64,000 bases of DNA from Fischerella sp. PCC 9605 (GTDB lineage: Bacteria; Cyanobacteriota; Cyanobacteriia; Cyanobacteriales; Nostocaceae): positions 188,096 through 252,095 of the forward strand of contig NZ_KI912150.1 of NCBI RefSeq assembly GCF_000517105.1, given 5' to 3'. A program made the position numbers and the translations under genes. The notes below the pieces were generated by a model. It was given only the letters and a program-made list of their open reading frames with translations. It was not told the origin of the DNA and did no database searches. Of the stretch, positions 15,635 to 24,412 are shown piece by piece; within the stretch, counting starts at the first letter, position 1; each line of letters starts with the position of its first letter.

Positions 15635-17251
15635 TCATCTCTTCAAAAACCGCTGACGCAGACGATTAACAAAAACACTCACTTCTGGTAATTTCATTTG
15701 AGTGGCGATCGCACCAAAAACTACCAAACCAATCAAACCAGATATAGCCAACTGCAACAGTTGAGTCAGCAAACCATCTGCACCTAACAATCTTTGACAA
15801 ACTACAAGAGAACCGTAGCTGACAAAACCTCCTACTACACTAGCAACAGTCAAACCCAAAATCGGTACACTCCATTCTCGCCAGGGTAAACCATTCAGCC
15901 TGCGATCGAGTAACCATAAAAGCATCAATGTGGAACTCAAATTCACCCCTACCGTTGCTAACACCAAACCAGGAGCGCCAAAAGATTTGATGAAAATCCA
16001 ATCTAAGAAGATATTGAGAAAGATGTTAAACAGGCTGATGCGAAAAGGTGTATCACCATCGCCCAAAGCATAAAATACCCGTACCAAGACATCACGCCCC
16101 AAGTAAACAAACATCCCCACACCGTAAGCAATCAGCAGAGAAGATACCATATCAGAGGCAGCTTGATTGAATGCTCCGCGCTCGTATACTACACGCACAA
16201 TCGGATTTGATAGAGCTATCATCAAAGCACCCAAGGGCAGCATGGTAAAAGCGGAAAGGATCAGTCCTTGGCGAATGCGTAATTTTAATTCATGCCAGTC
16301 ATTGGGATCGGTAAGTCGAGAAAATATCGGTAGCAGGGGAACTAAAACGACGTTGGAAATTACCCCCAAAGGGGTTTGTACTAATAAGTTGGCATAATTT
16401 AAGCCAGAGGCAGCAGCGGGAATGAAGGAAGCGAAAATAGAATTTATCTGCCAGTTTATGTAGAGCATCCCAGAGGAAAAAGTCGCTGGGAGCATGATTT
16501 TCATTACTTCTCTGACTCCCGGCTGATTAAAATCAAATCGCAGGCGCAATGAACCCATACCAACCCGTGCTTGCGCTACTAACTGCACGAGCCATTGCAG
16601 CAACGCACCTGCTAGAGTTCCGAATGCTAATACTGCACCACCATACATGAGATTTTCTGGTGCGTATATTTTATCACCTAATTGCAGCCCCAGAAAAGCC
16701 ATTGCGATCACAACTGTAATACTTGATAGCAAAGGGCTAATTGAGGGTAGCCAGTACTGATTAGCCACATTGAGCGTGCCAAAACCGATACCAATTAATC
16801 CTGCGAGGACAGCCATTGGTGACATGATCTGGAGTTGTTGAGTGGCGATCGCTTTCACCAACTGCCCATCTAGACGTTTTTCTAACCCTGGTGTAGTTAA
16901 GTCAATGATATGTCCGGCAAAGATTGCCAAAAAAACGGTAACAACTAGCAGCACACCACCAACAAGGGTGGTCATCGTTTCTACCAACGGGGCTGCTTCT
17001 TCTTTCTTGCGTTTGGCTAAAACACTGACGATCGCACTGTAGAAGGGCCCGTTAATCCCACCAAGTAAAATCAGCAGAAATCCAGGAATAATGTAAGCAA
17101 AGCTATAGGCATCAGCAACGGCACCAGTACCAAAAGCTGCACCAATAGCGACTTGTCGTGCTAAACCTACAACTTTACTAATAATTGTGGCAACAGCAAC
17201 AATGCCAGCAATTCCAACTAGAGAACGAGAGACTTTTTGTTCTTCAGTCAC
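15635..17251 (-). CDS. murJ: Lipid II flippase MurJ (MviN family)
   Basis: A 538-residue polytopic membrane protein with about 14 hydrophobic helices and MurJ/MviN landmarks: SKVVGLARQVAIGAAFGTG at the N-terminus, GGINGPFYSAI, and RVVYERGAFN and DTPFRISLFN in the second half. It moves lipid-linked peptidoglycan precursor across the plasma membrane. In filamentous relatives a MurJ-family protein can also act in heterocyst polysaccharide export, which cannot be separated here. It appears monocistronic, with a terminator-bearing element downstream. Confidence 0.94.
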   Translation of the reverse strand: MTEEQKVSRSLVGIAGIVAVATIISKVVGLARQVAIGAAFGTGAVADAYSFAYIIPGFLLILLGGINGPFYSAIVSVLAKRKKEEAAPLVETMTTLVGGVLLVVTVFLAIFAGHIIDLTTPGLEKRLDGQLVKAIATQQLQIMSPMAVLAGLIGIGFGTLNVANQYWLPSISPLLSSITVVIAMAFLGLQLGDKIYAPENLMYGGAVLAFGTLAGALLQWLVQLVAQARVGMGSLRLRFDFNQPGVREVMKIMLPATFSSGMLYINWQINSIFASFIPAAASGLNYANLLVQTPLGVISNVVLVPLLPIFSRLTDPNDWHELKLRIRQGLILSAFTMLPLGALMIALSNPIVRVVYERGAFNQAASDMVSSLLIAYGVGMFVYLGRDVLVRVFYALGDGDTPFRISLFNIFLNIFLDWIFIKSFGAPGLVLATVGVNLSSTLMLLWLLDRRLNGLPWREWSVPILGLTVASVVGGFVSYGSLVVCQRLLGADGLLTQLLQLAISGLIGLVVFGAIATQMKLPEVSVFVNRLRQRFLKR

Positions 17252-17362
17252 AAACAGTACCTGACAACCAAGAAACGGCGCATATCTGAAAACATTTAAC
17301 CGGAAATCAAGTAGTTTGTCAGGGTAATTTTTATAAAAGGGAGCTTACAGGTTTGCAGAAGG

Positions 17363-17602
17363 TCACACATCTGTATTTCCTTCAAAATTTACACCAAAGT
17401 CAATCCCCAGCACTTCTTCGATTTTGCGAAGCTTTTCTATGGGGAGGGATTGCTTTTCATCTTCGATTCGATACCAGTTCATCTGAGACATTCCGACAGC
17501 TTTACAAATAGCCTTGAGTGAGCGCGGATCTGCTTCTCTAGCTGCCTTGATTTTTGCTCCCAAATCAGGAACATCGATTGAGATTGTCTTTGTAACTTTC
17601 AT
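17363..17602 (-). CDS. Small HTH (XRE-type) transcriptional regulator
   Basis: A 79-residue protein that is mostly a helix-turn-helix domain: KIKAAREADPRSLKAICKAVGMSQMNWYRIEDEKQSLP, where the recognition region is around GMSQMNWYRIE. An upstream strand-like MKVTKTISIDVPDLG precedes it. Size and organisation resemble antitoxin-like or phage-like regulators, but no toxin partner is adjacent on the same strand. Three repeats of an ATCACGTGA-like word lie just upstream (17609-17684), so it probably represses its own promoter. Confidence 0.82.
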   Translation of the reverse strand: MKVTKTISIDVPDLGAKIKAAREADPRSLKAICKAVGMSQMNWYRIEDEKQSLPIEKLRKIEEVLGIDFGVNFEGNTDV

Positions 17603-17608
17603 CTTCTC

Positions 17609-17684
17609 TTAAATCATCACGTGAATATTGATGACCTAATCTTAACAGATAACGTGAATAGTTGATAAATCATCACGTGATTAG
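17609..17684. promoter_or_regulatory. Operator-like repeats between divergent small genes
   Basis: Three related sites: ATCATCACGTGAATATTGAT (17612), AGATAACGTGAATAGTTGAT (17647) and AAATCATCACGTGATTAG (17667). Spacing is roughly 35 then 20 bp. They lie directly upstream of the HTH gene and are probable autoregulatory binding sites. Confidence 0.6.
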
Positions 17685-17785
17685 TTAAAATAATTACATA
17701 GAGAAAGCGGTAGCGCCTAGAAAACAAAACCGCTTCTCTAGTCCACACTTTTAACAGTTCATTAAAAGTTAAAGACATTCAAATT

Positions 17786-18001
17786 ATGACATTAACAACG
17801 TTTAAATTTCTCATCCTTTGCCAAACTCCTACAAGAGGCTATGTGAGCTTGGCTTACGCTCGTCAAATTCGGTTTCAGAAAGTTCATTTTAATATGTCGT
17901 TACAAACAGTTTGCGTCATCATTTGGAGCAACGGTGACAGAGAAACTTTTTTTGACAAAGATGCTCAAGCAATAGCTCAAACACTTGTAAAAATAAGATA
18001 A
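17786..18001 (+). CDS. Small hypothetical protein
   Basis: A 71-residue ORF, divergent from the HTH gene across the operator-like repeats. Its C-terminal half, VCVIIWSNGDRETFFDKDAQAIAQTL, looks like a compact folded domain, while the N-terminus has no signal peptide. No ribosome-binding site stands out. It is not recognised as a toxin family. Codon usage looks coding, but conservation should decide whether it is real. Confidence 0.45.
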   Translation: MTLTTFKFLILCQTPTRGYVSLAYARQIRFQKVHFNMSLQTVCVIIWSNGDRETFFDKDAQAIAQTLVKIR

Positions 18002-18033
18002 AAAATAGAGGAGGCCTAAGTCTCCTAATATAG

Positions 18034-18061
18034 TAGGGGCGGGTTTATAAACCCGCCCCTA
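18034..18061. repeat. 28-bp perfect palindrome (GGGGCGGGTTTA type)
   Basis: TAGGGGCGGGTTTA followed by its reverse complement. It sits 17 bp upstream of another palindrome and after the small ORF; it lacks a T-tract, so it is more likely a dispersed repeat than a terminator. Confidence 0.9.
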
Positions 18062-18077
18062 ACAAAAATTACAGGTT

Positions 18078-18105
18078 GTAGAGACGCGAAATTTCGCGTC
18101 TCTAC
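18078..18105. repeat. 28-bp palindrome of the GTAGAGACG family
   Basis: Identical to the core of the MITE-like element (3161-3188), but here without the element's terminal inverted repeats. Confidence 0.93.
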
Positions 18106-18113
18106 TTTATTAA

Positions 18114-18209
18114 TCAAGCAAAAGCTGGTTTGGCATTAAGCAATACCCACAACCAGGCCAAAACCAAAATCCCTATCAAACCAAACAAGCGCAGCAAAAT
18201 TTTTTTCAT
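18114..18209 (-). CDS. 31-residue single-span membrane peptide
   Basis: ATG at 18209 to TGA at 18114 encodes MKKILLRLFG, then a hydrophobic helix, then AKPAFA. It has a positively charged start and one transmembrane segment, with a signal-peptidase-like AFA end immediately before the stop. It could be a small membrane subunit or peptide, or a leftover signal peptide from a decayed gene. There is no clear ribosome-binding site. Confidence 0.4.
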   Translation of the reverse strand: MKKILLRLFGLIGILVLAWLWVLLNAKPAFA

Positions 18210-18210
18210 A

Positions 18211-18286
18211 ACAACAGTGTTGTTTGTTGTTTGTTGTTTGTTGTTTGGTGATTGTTCCAAGCAACAACCAACAACCAACCACTAAC
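18211..18286. repeat. TTGTTTG / CAACCAAC repeat arms
   Basis: A GTTGTTTGTTGTTTG run (18222-18245) is followed by AACAACCAACAACCAACCAC, approximately complementary, immediately downstream of the LCP gene. Confidence 0.75.
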
Positions 18287-18289
18287 ATA

Positions 18290-19747
18290 CTATTTCCAAT
18301 CTTTCCCTATTCTAATAGTGAGATCGGATTCTAAATCGCCAGTTGACGATACCTCAATAGTTCCCAAGCCTAGTAATTCTTGTAGTTTTTCTGCTGCTTG
18401 GCGGTTGCCTTTTTGGACGATAATCTTAGTTTCGCTGCGCTGATCTGGCCAATCTGACACAGCATAAACTTTTTGAAAGCCTTTCTGTTTGAGAGAGTTA
18501 ATAACTTTTCCAGTTAGCTGGGGTTGATTAGAAGCATTTTGAATAGCAATTTTTAAGCTAGGTAGGGGACGCCCATCTGGCTTCAGACCACCGATATTCA
18601 CTCCTGTATAATTATTTAGCAACTCACCTCTTCCAGTCAGATTCAGCCAATAGCTATTGGGATCTGCACTTAAACGGCTGAAAATACCGGGTAGCATGGT
18701 CATTTGGAAGTTCTCTCGCTCTAAGTTGAGAGAAAAATTGACCAGTGCCATCATTTCTTCGACTTTCAGGTTAGTGTCAAAGTACTTGCCCATGATATGG
18801 ACTAACTGCGGCAACCTCGGTAAAACCGTGGGACTAAACAGGCGTTCGCGTAATGCTACTAGCAGTGCTTGTTGCCGTTGCACTCTCTCTAGATCACCCG
18901 TGTTAGTTTCGTGGTAACGTACAAATTGTTCTGCTTGTTCACCGTTGAGAGTTTGCCAACCACTAACTAAATTAATCGAAAACTTGCCAGCAGAGTCTTT
19001 ATATTCCATTGGTTTGGGAACAAACACCTCTACCCCACCCAATCGATCTACCAACTGCCGCAACCCACTAGTAGAGATACGGATGTAGCGATCTATAGGT
19101 GCATTACTTAGAGTGCGGCTAATCACCCGCGCTGCCAATACTGGCCCTCCTTTAGCATTGGCATCGGATACCTTAGTCAATCCTTTCGATTCTGGAATTG
19201 CAATCATGGTATCCCTGGGGATCGAAAGCACTCGTATTGTTTTGTCTTCAGGGTTCAGCCTTACCAGTAGCATGGTATCGCTATCAGCGGCAAAACTTTC
19301 TGGTGAGCCATTCACAGCACCGCGAACTGGTTCGATACCCATCACCAGAATATTCATCGGGCGTGTGAGCTTGTACTCGGAAATATTGTTCCAAATTTCC
19401 CCAGGCAATGGTGTTTTTTCTGCTTCGGCTCCCCCCATGCCCAATTCTTCGTCTGTTCTATCTATATCGCTCCATAATGGAGTCCAAAGTGCCAATGTCG
19501 ATACCAGCAACCCTGACAGTGTGAACCCCACAACTATAGTCAACAGCCAAAACAGCCACCGGGGCATTGCCAAACCCAATCTGTAGTAAAGCTGGCTGGG
19601 AATAGAACCCACTGACTCTACCAAGTTAGAGGAAACATTTGCTTGCTGTTGTGCGGCTCCCTCTTCAGTTGACTGTTGTACTCTTTGAGATTTACCCTGA
19701 TTTTTGATCTGTACTACTTGTTTAACCACAATTATCTCCCCACTCAA
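18290..19747 (-). CDS. LytR-CpsA-Psr (LCP) family protein with LytR_C domain
   Basis: A 485-residue protein with a cytoplasmic tail and one transmembrane helix (about residues 62-88). The LCP domain shows NILVMGIEPV, ADSDTMLLVRLNPEDKTIRVLSIPRD, SRTLSNAPIDRYIRIS, and the LNGEQAEQFVRYHETNTGDLERVQRQQ motif with conserved Arg and Asp. A LytR_C domain (about 385-480) follows. LCP enzymes transfer lipid-linked glycopolymers to peptidoglycan. It is divergent from manC, a nucleotide-sugar gene, consistent with envelope polysaccharide assembly. Confidence 0.92.
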   Translation of the reverse strand: MSGEIIVVKQVVQIKNQGKSQRVQQSTEEGAAQQQANVSSNLVESVGSIPSQLYYRLGLAMPRWLFWLLTIVVGFTLSGLLVSTLALWTPLWSDIDRTDEELGMGGAEAEKTPLPGEIWNNISEYKLTRPMNILVMGIEPVRGAVNGSPESFAADSDTMLLVRLNPEDKTIRVLSIPRDTMIAIPESKGLTKVSDANAKGGPVLAARVISRTLSNAPIDRYIRISTSGLRQLVDRLGGVEVFVPKPMEYKDSAGKFSINLVSGWQTLNGEQAEQFVRYHETNTGDLERVQRQQALLVALRERLFSPTVLPRLPQLVHIMGKYFDTNLKVEEMMALVNFSLNLERENFQMTMLPGIFSRLSADPNSYWLNLTGRGELLNNYTGVNIGGLKPDGRPLPSLKIAIQNASNQPQLTGKVINSLKQKGFQKVYAVSDWPDQRSETKIIVQKGNRQAAEKLQELLGLGTIEVSSTGDLESDLTIRIGKDWK

Positions 19748-19846
19748 CCACTCCCTAAACCTAATGTTAATGCAAGCAACAAATCTTGCCAGTGAAGGAC
19801 ATCACAGTACACTTAGTAGTGTCCTTGAGTAAGTTTTTATGACAAC

Positions 19847-20911
19847 ATGACTAGACCATTGTTCCCCGTAATTCTTGCCGGTGGTAAAGGTGAGCGTTTT
19901 TGGCCCTTGAGTCGCCGAAACCGACCCAAGCAGTTTTTAAATTTAGATGGCAGTTCTAGAAGTCTGTTACAAGCAACCGCTGACCGACTGCTACCATTTG
20001 CAGGCAGTTGGGAGAACTTGTGGGTAATTACTTCTAGTCAGATAGCTCAAGGAGTTAAAGACCAACTGCCCGAACTGCCAACTAACAACTTACTGGTCGA
20101 GTCTCAGGGAAGGGATACTGCCGCCGCAGTTGCTTGGACAAGTTTGGAAATTAAACAGCGTTATGGAGATGACGCTGTTGTTGGCTTTTTCCCTGCTGAC
20201 CACTGGATTGCCGACCAGGATGCTTTTGCACGCACATTATATGCAGCAACTGAGCTAGCGGCGAACACAGCAGCGATTGTCACACTGGGGATCAAGCCCA
20301 CCTTTCCATCAACTGGCTACGGTTACATAGAACAAGGCGAAAGGATTGGTTGCTTTAATGACTTGCCAGCTTATCACGTTAACCGCTTTACTGAAAAGCC
20401 TGACCGTCAAACGGCAGAAAATTTCCTTGCTACGGGGCGTTTTAGCTGGAATAGTGGGATGTTTATTTTTCGGGCGGGTGTTGTTCTTAAGGAACTGCAT
20501 ATCCACGCTCCAGAAATCATTGAACCGTTAGAAAAGCACGGCCCTGATATCTATCCCCAGATACCTAAGAAGAGTATAGACTATGCTCTCATGGAAAAAA
20601 CGAATTTGACACATGTCTTACCAGTTGAGTTCGGTTGGGATGATTTGGGTGATTGGAATGCGATCGAGCGCCTACTGAAAAAAGAAGATGCACCAAATGT
20701 GGAACTAGCTAATCATGTAGGATTGGATACACAAGGGGCAATTGTCTATGCCAGCAATACTGATGATGTAATTGTTACCATTGGTCTGGATGATGTAGTT
20801 ATTGTTCGCGATCGCAATGTCACCCTGGTTGTTAAAAAAGACCGTACTCAAGAAATCAAGCAGATCCTCAAAACTTTAGAAAGCGATCCCCGATTCACGG
20901 AACTGCTGTAA
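19847..20911 (+). CDS. manC: Mannose-1-phosphate guanylyltransferase
   Basis: A 354-residue protein that makes GDP-mannose from mannose-1-phosphate and GTP. The N-terminal nucleotidyltransferase signature is PVILAGGKGERFWPLSRR, followed by PKQFLNLDG, FFPADHWI, FTEKPD and WNSGMFIF. No C-terminal isomerase cupin is present, so it is the single-function form. It is transcribed divergently from the LCP gene across about 100 bp, and both fit glycan synthesis. Confidence 0.93.
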   Translation: MTRPLFPVILAGGKGERFWPLSRRNRPKQFLNLDGSSRSLLQATADRLLPFAGSWENLWVITSSQIAQGVKDQLPELPTNNLLVESQGRDTAAAVAWTSLEIKQRYGDDAVVGFFPADHWIADQDAFARTLYAATELAANTAAIVTLGIKPTFPSTGYGYIEQGERIGCFNDLPAYHVNRFTEKPDRQTAENFLATGRFSWNSGMFIFRAGVVLKELHIHAPEIIEPLEKHGPDIYPQIPKKSIDYALMEKTNLTHVLPVEFGWDDLGDWNAIERLLKKEDAPNVELANHVGLDTQGAIVYASNTDDVIVTIGLDDVVIVRDRNVTLVVKKDRTQEIKQILKTLESDPRFTELL

Positions 20912-21090
20912 ATGATTGTTGGTTGTTGGTTGTTGGTTGTTGTTTGTTGTACCCTACTCTACGAGAAACTGGGTTACACCCGTCTACGGGAAGCTGAGAA
21001 AGGGCGTTTATGGAAAAACCACCAGCTGACAACCAATAATCAACTACCAACCGTCAACAACCAACAACCAACCAATAACTACCAACTAAT
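20912..21090. repeat. Composite dispersed repeats
   Basis: GGTTGTTGGTTGTTG arm, then a CTACGAGAA...GTCTACGGGAAGC palindromic repeat, then CAACCAACAACCAACC. The outer arms are complementary. Confidence 0.75.
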
Positions 21091-21153
21091 GACAGAGGCT
21101 GAAAAGGCAGAATTTCCGATATATGTAGACTGTTGGGTGCTTGTTTTTTAGTT

Positions 21154-21450
21154 ATGGAAAGCATCAATTTTCAGCCTCTCGCTAAAACAATGGCAATTAA
21201 CTCTATTATTGCCTATCAAAATTATATTTCTCCCCACAAAGGATTTTCTTGCCCCCATCGTTTATTGCACGGTGGGGATTCCTGCTCTGATTACATCAAA
21301 CGAAGCTTGACCGAACAAAGTTTGACAGAAGCCGTAAAATCATCTTTACAAAGATTTAAAGATTGCGCTAGTGCTAGCAAAATTCTCACAACTACCACTA
21401 CTGCAAACAACTTCCGGTGTATTATCATCCCCTGTTGCATACCTCTTTAA
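21154..21450 (+). CDS. yidD: YidD-like membrane protein insertion efficiency factor
   Basis: A 98-residue protein carrying the YidD core: IIAYQNYISPHKGFSC, then RLLHGGDSCSDYIKRSL and a C-terminal FKDC. Cysteine spacing follows the cyanobacterial variant of the family instead of the E. coli CRFxPTCSxY form. YidD proteins assist YidC-type membrane insertion. ATG 21154 is chosen; an upstream TTG (21133) reads through repeat DNA. It lies between manC and the UbiB-type kinase on the same strand. Confidence 0.78.
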   Translation: MESINFQPLAKTMAINSIIAYQNYISPHKGFSCPHRLLHGGDSCSDYIKRSLTEQSLTEAVKSSLQRFKDCASASKILTTTTTANNFRCIIIPCCIPL

Positions 21451-21565
21451 TGGGTCGTAAACAAACGTAACTACCAGGGTTGGTAATTGCTAATTGCTAA
21501 TAGTTTTTCTCCATTCCCCATTCCCCCTTTCCCCTTTCCCCATTACATGGCGGTTTATCAAAACT

Positions 21566-23209
21566 ATGTTCCTCACTCAAACTGTTCCCCGTCAAAGAGA
21601 AATCATCGAAGTCTTATTCCGCAATGGCTGGGATTACATGCGAAGATTGCTCACAGGCGGTAAAGCCGATGAGCCTCAGCTACCCACACCAGCAGTTTTA
21701 AAAAATATCTTGGTAGATTTGGGGCCTGTCTATGTCAAACTAGGCCAGCTACTTTCTACTCGTCCAGACCTACTTAGTGCAGCTTACATTGAGGAACTAT
21801 CAACCCTGCAAGATGAAGTACCGCCAGTTGCCTGGGCAGAAGTAGAAGTACTCATCCGCAAACAACTAAAACAATCTCTAGAAGAAACCTTTACCACAAT
21901 TAATCCTGTGCCAGTGGCAGCTGGCTCGATCGCTCAAACACACCGAGCTACACTCAAAAATGGTCGGGAAGTCGCGCTGAAAGTGCAACGTCCAGGAATT
22001 GATATTGTCGTTAACCAGGATATTGCCTTAATTCAGGGTATTGCCGATCTAGTAGCACGTACCGAATTTGGGCAAACCTACGAAATCAAATCCATTGCTG
22101 AAGAATTTACCAAAGCACTCGAAGCAGAATTAGATTTTACCCGCGAAGCAGATTATACCGACCAGTTGCGACGCAATTTATCTGAGAGTCGCTGGTTCGA
22201 TCCCAATCAAATAGTAGTTGCAGAAATTTACTGGGACTTAACCACACCCAAATTAATGGTGATGGAGTGGCTAGACGGTGTACCACTGCTGTCGGCAAGT
22301 CTGAGCAGCGAAAACGGTAAAAATCCTGCCGCAGAGCGAAAAAGAGTTACTACTTTACTATTTCGCGCCTTCTTTCAACAACTATATGTAGATGGGTTCT
22401 TTCACGCCGATCCCCATCCAGGGAATATTTTTTATCTCAAAGATGGTCGCATTGCCCTGATCGATTGTGGGATGATGGGACGCCTCGATCCCCGCACACA
22501 GCAGATTTTGACAGAAATGTTGTTGGCAATAGTCGATTTAGACGCTCAGCGTTGCGCGCAGTTAACTTTGCAGCTTGCAGATTCTACTCAACCAGTGATT
22601 TTGGCTCGTCTCGAAAATGATTATGACCGAATGCTGCGGAAGTATTACAACTTGAGCTTGTCGCAAATGAATTTCAGTCAGATCATTTATGAGCTACTGC
22701 AAGTTGCCCGTAACAATAAAATTCGCTTGCCCAGCAATATGGGTTTATATGCGAAAACCCTGGCTAATTTAGAGGGAGTGGCACGCTCATTTAACCCAGA
22801 ACTTAACTTTATAGATGAAATTCAGCCATTGCTGACAGACTTGTTCCGTCGCCAACTGTTTGGGGAAACTCCGGTGCGATCGCTCTTGAGAACAGCACTG
22901 GATCTCAAAAGTCTCTCTTTACAATCTCCCCGGCAAATTGAATTGCTGTTAGATCGAGTGACCTCGGAAACACTCCAGTGGAATTTAACCGTACGCGGTC
23001 TAGATAGCTTGCGCCGAACCACAGATGAAGCTGCCAATCGGCTGTCTTTTAGCATTCTAGTAGGTTCACTAATTATGGGTGCAGCAATTCTTTCTAGTAA
23101 TCCCCGAACAGCAGAACTATCTTTTTTAAGTAATGTATTATTTGCTACCGCTAGTTTGTTAGGTTTATGGTTGATTATCAGTATTTTGCGATCGGGTAAT
23201 TTACGTTAA
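21566..23209 (+). CDS. ABC1/UbiB-family atypical kinase
   Basis: About 547 residues from ATG 21566 (a TTG at 21494 reads through CCCTTTCCCC repeat DNA). The UbiB hallmarks are visible: YVKLGQLLSTRPD (KxGQ motif), the Ala-rich loop VAAGSIAQTHRA, ALKVQRPG, FFHADPHPGN and LIDCGMMG. Two hydrophobic helices end the protein. Family members support plastoquinone/tocopherol or isoprenoid lipid metabolism; several paralogues are normal in cyanobacteria, so the specific role is open. Confidence 0.92.
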   Translation: MFLTQTVPRQREIIEVLFRNGWDYMRRLLTGGKADEPQLPTPAVLKNILVDLGPVYVKLGQLLSTRPDLLSAAYIEELSTLQDEVPPVAWAEVEVLIRKQLKQSLEETFTTINPVPVAAGSIAQTHRATLKNGREVALKVQRPGIDIVVNQDIALIQGIADLVARTEFGQTYEIKSIAEEFTKALEAELDFTREADYTDQLRRNLSESRWFDPNQIVVAEIYWDLTTPKLMVMEWLDGVPLLSASLSSENGKNPAAERKRVTTLLFRAFFQQLYVDGFFHADPHPGNIFYLKDGRIALIDCGMMGRLDPRTQQILTEMLLAIVDLDAQRCAQLTLQLADSTQPVILARLENDYDRMLRKYYNLSLSQMNFSQIIYELLQVARNNKIRLPSNMGLYAKTLANLEGVARSFNPELNFIDEIQPLLTDLFRRQLFGETPVRSLLRTALDLKSLSLQSPRQIELLLDRVTSETLQWNLTVRGLDSLRRTTDEAANRLSFSILVGSLIMGAAILSSNPRTAELSFLSNVLFATASLLGLWLIISILRSGNLR

Positions 23210-23212
23210 TTA

Positions 23213-23325
23213 TTAGTTTGTTGTTTGTTGTTTGTTGTTTGTTGGTTGGAACGATCAACTACCAACAATCAACTACCAACCACCAACCACCAACCACCAA
23301 CCACCAACCACCAACTATTAACAAA
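23213..23325. repeat. G/T and C/A repeat arms
   Basis: GTTTGTTGTTTGTTG run followed by about nine CCAACCA-type heptamers ending just before the ABC ATPase start. Confidence 0.85.
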
Positions 23326-23327
23326 TT

Positions 23328-24314
23328 ATGCCGATAATCGAGGCTCAAAACTTGAGCAAAGTTTATCCTGTTGCTGTTAAAGAACCAGGCATTGTTGGGA
23401 CAATCACCCACTTTTTTCGCCGCACCTACCGCGAAATCAAAGCTGTTCAAGATGTTTCTTTTGAAATTGCAGCTGGGGAGGTGGTGGGATTTTTAGGGCC
23501 GAATGGTGCTGGTAAAACTACTACACTGAAAATGCTTACGGGACTAATTCATCCCTCTAGCGGTAAAGTCACAGTCGCAGGACACGTCCCCTATCGTCGC
23601 CAAGAAGCATTTTTGCAAAAAATCACCCTGGTGATGGGACAAAAGCAGCAATTGCTTTGGGACTTACCAGCTATGGATTCTTTAAGGATCAACGCTGCTG
23701 TTTACAATATTAGCGATCGCGAATTTCGCAAGCGAGTAGGTGAATTAACCGAGATGCTCTCTCTAGAAGGCAAGCTGAATCAACCAGTACGCAAATTGTC
23801 TTTAGGTGAGCGTATGAAAGCAGAAATTTTGGCAGCACTTTTACACCATCCCCAAGTGCTGTTTCTAGATGAACCAACCCTAGGACTAGATGTTAATGCT
23901 CAGGTAGGGGTACGCGATTTCTTACGCGAATATAATCGGCGTTATCAAGCCACAGTGCTGTTAACTAGCCATTACATGGCAGACATTACCGCATTATGTC
24001 AACGAGTGCTGTTAATTCACCAAGGTAAGTTGATGTATGATGGCAGCCTAGATGAACTGCTGGAAAAGTTTGCGCCTTATCGAGAGGTTCATGTGGAGTT
24101 AATGCAACCTCTATCAAAACAAAGACTCATGTTCTATGGTGATGTACAAAATTTAGACGGACGGATGGTGTGCTTTATGGTGCAGCAAGAAGAACTGACA
24201 CGCACCGTCTCGCGGATTTTAGCAGATTTAGATGTGATTGATTTAACGGTGACTGAACCACCAGTGGAAGAAGTGATTGGGCGAGTGTTTCAAGCGGGAG
24301 TGGTTAGTAGTTAG
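23328..24314 (+). CDS. ABC transporter ATP-binding protein (ABC-2 type exporter)
   Basis: A 328-residue ATPase with Walker A GPNGAGKTTTLKM, signature LSLGERMKAEIL, Walker B VLFLDEPTLGLD and the switch His in LTSHYMAD. An N-terminal extension (YPVAVKEPG...FFRRTYREI) and C-terminal domain are typical of the subgroup that pairs with DUF990-like permeases. The permease gene follows after a repeat-filled 98-bp gap. Substrate is unknown. Confidence 0.92.
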   Translation: MPIIEAQNLSKVYPVAVKEPGIVGTITHFFRRTYREIKAVQDVSFEIAAGEVVGFLGPNGAGKTTTLKMLTGLIHPSSGKVTVAGHVPYRRQEAFLQKITLVMGQKQQLLWDLPAMDSLRINAAVYNISDREFRKRVGELTEMLSLEGKLNQPVRKLSLGERMKAEILAALLHHPQVLFLDEPTLGLDVNAQVGVRDFLREYNRRYQATVLLTSHYMADITALCQRVLLIHQGKLMYDGSLDELLEKFAPYREVHVELMQPLSKQRLMFYGDVQNLDGRMVCFMVQQEELTRTVSRILADLDVIDLTVTEPPVEEVIGRVFQAGVVSS

Positions 24315-24317
24315 GGT

Positions 24318-24410
24318 TTGTTGTTTGTTCGTGGTTATTTGTTGTTTGGATTTTACTAGTAGTTTCCAACCAACCAACAACCAACAACCAACAACCAACA
24401 ACCAACAAAT
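24318..24410. repeat. G/T and C/A repeat arms between transporter genes
   Basis: GTTTGTTGTTTG arm near 24318, then (CCAACAA)n to 24405, separating ATPase and permease. Confidence 0.85.
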
Positions 24411-24412
24411 TT

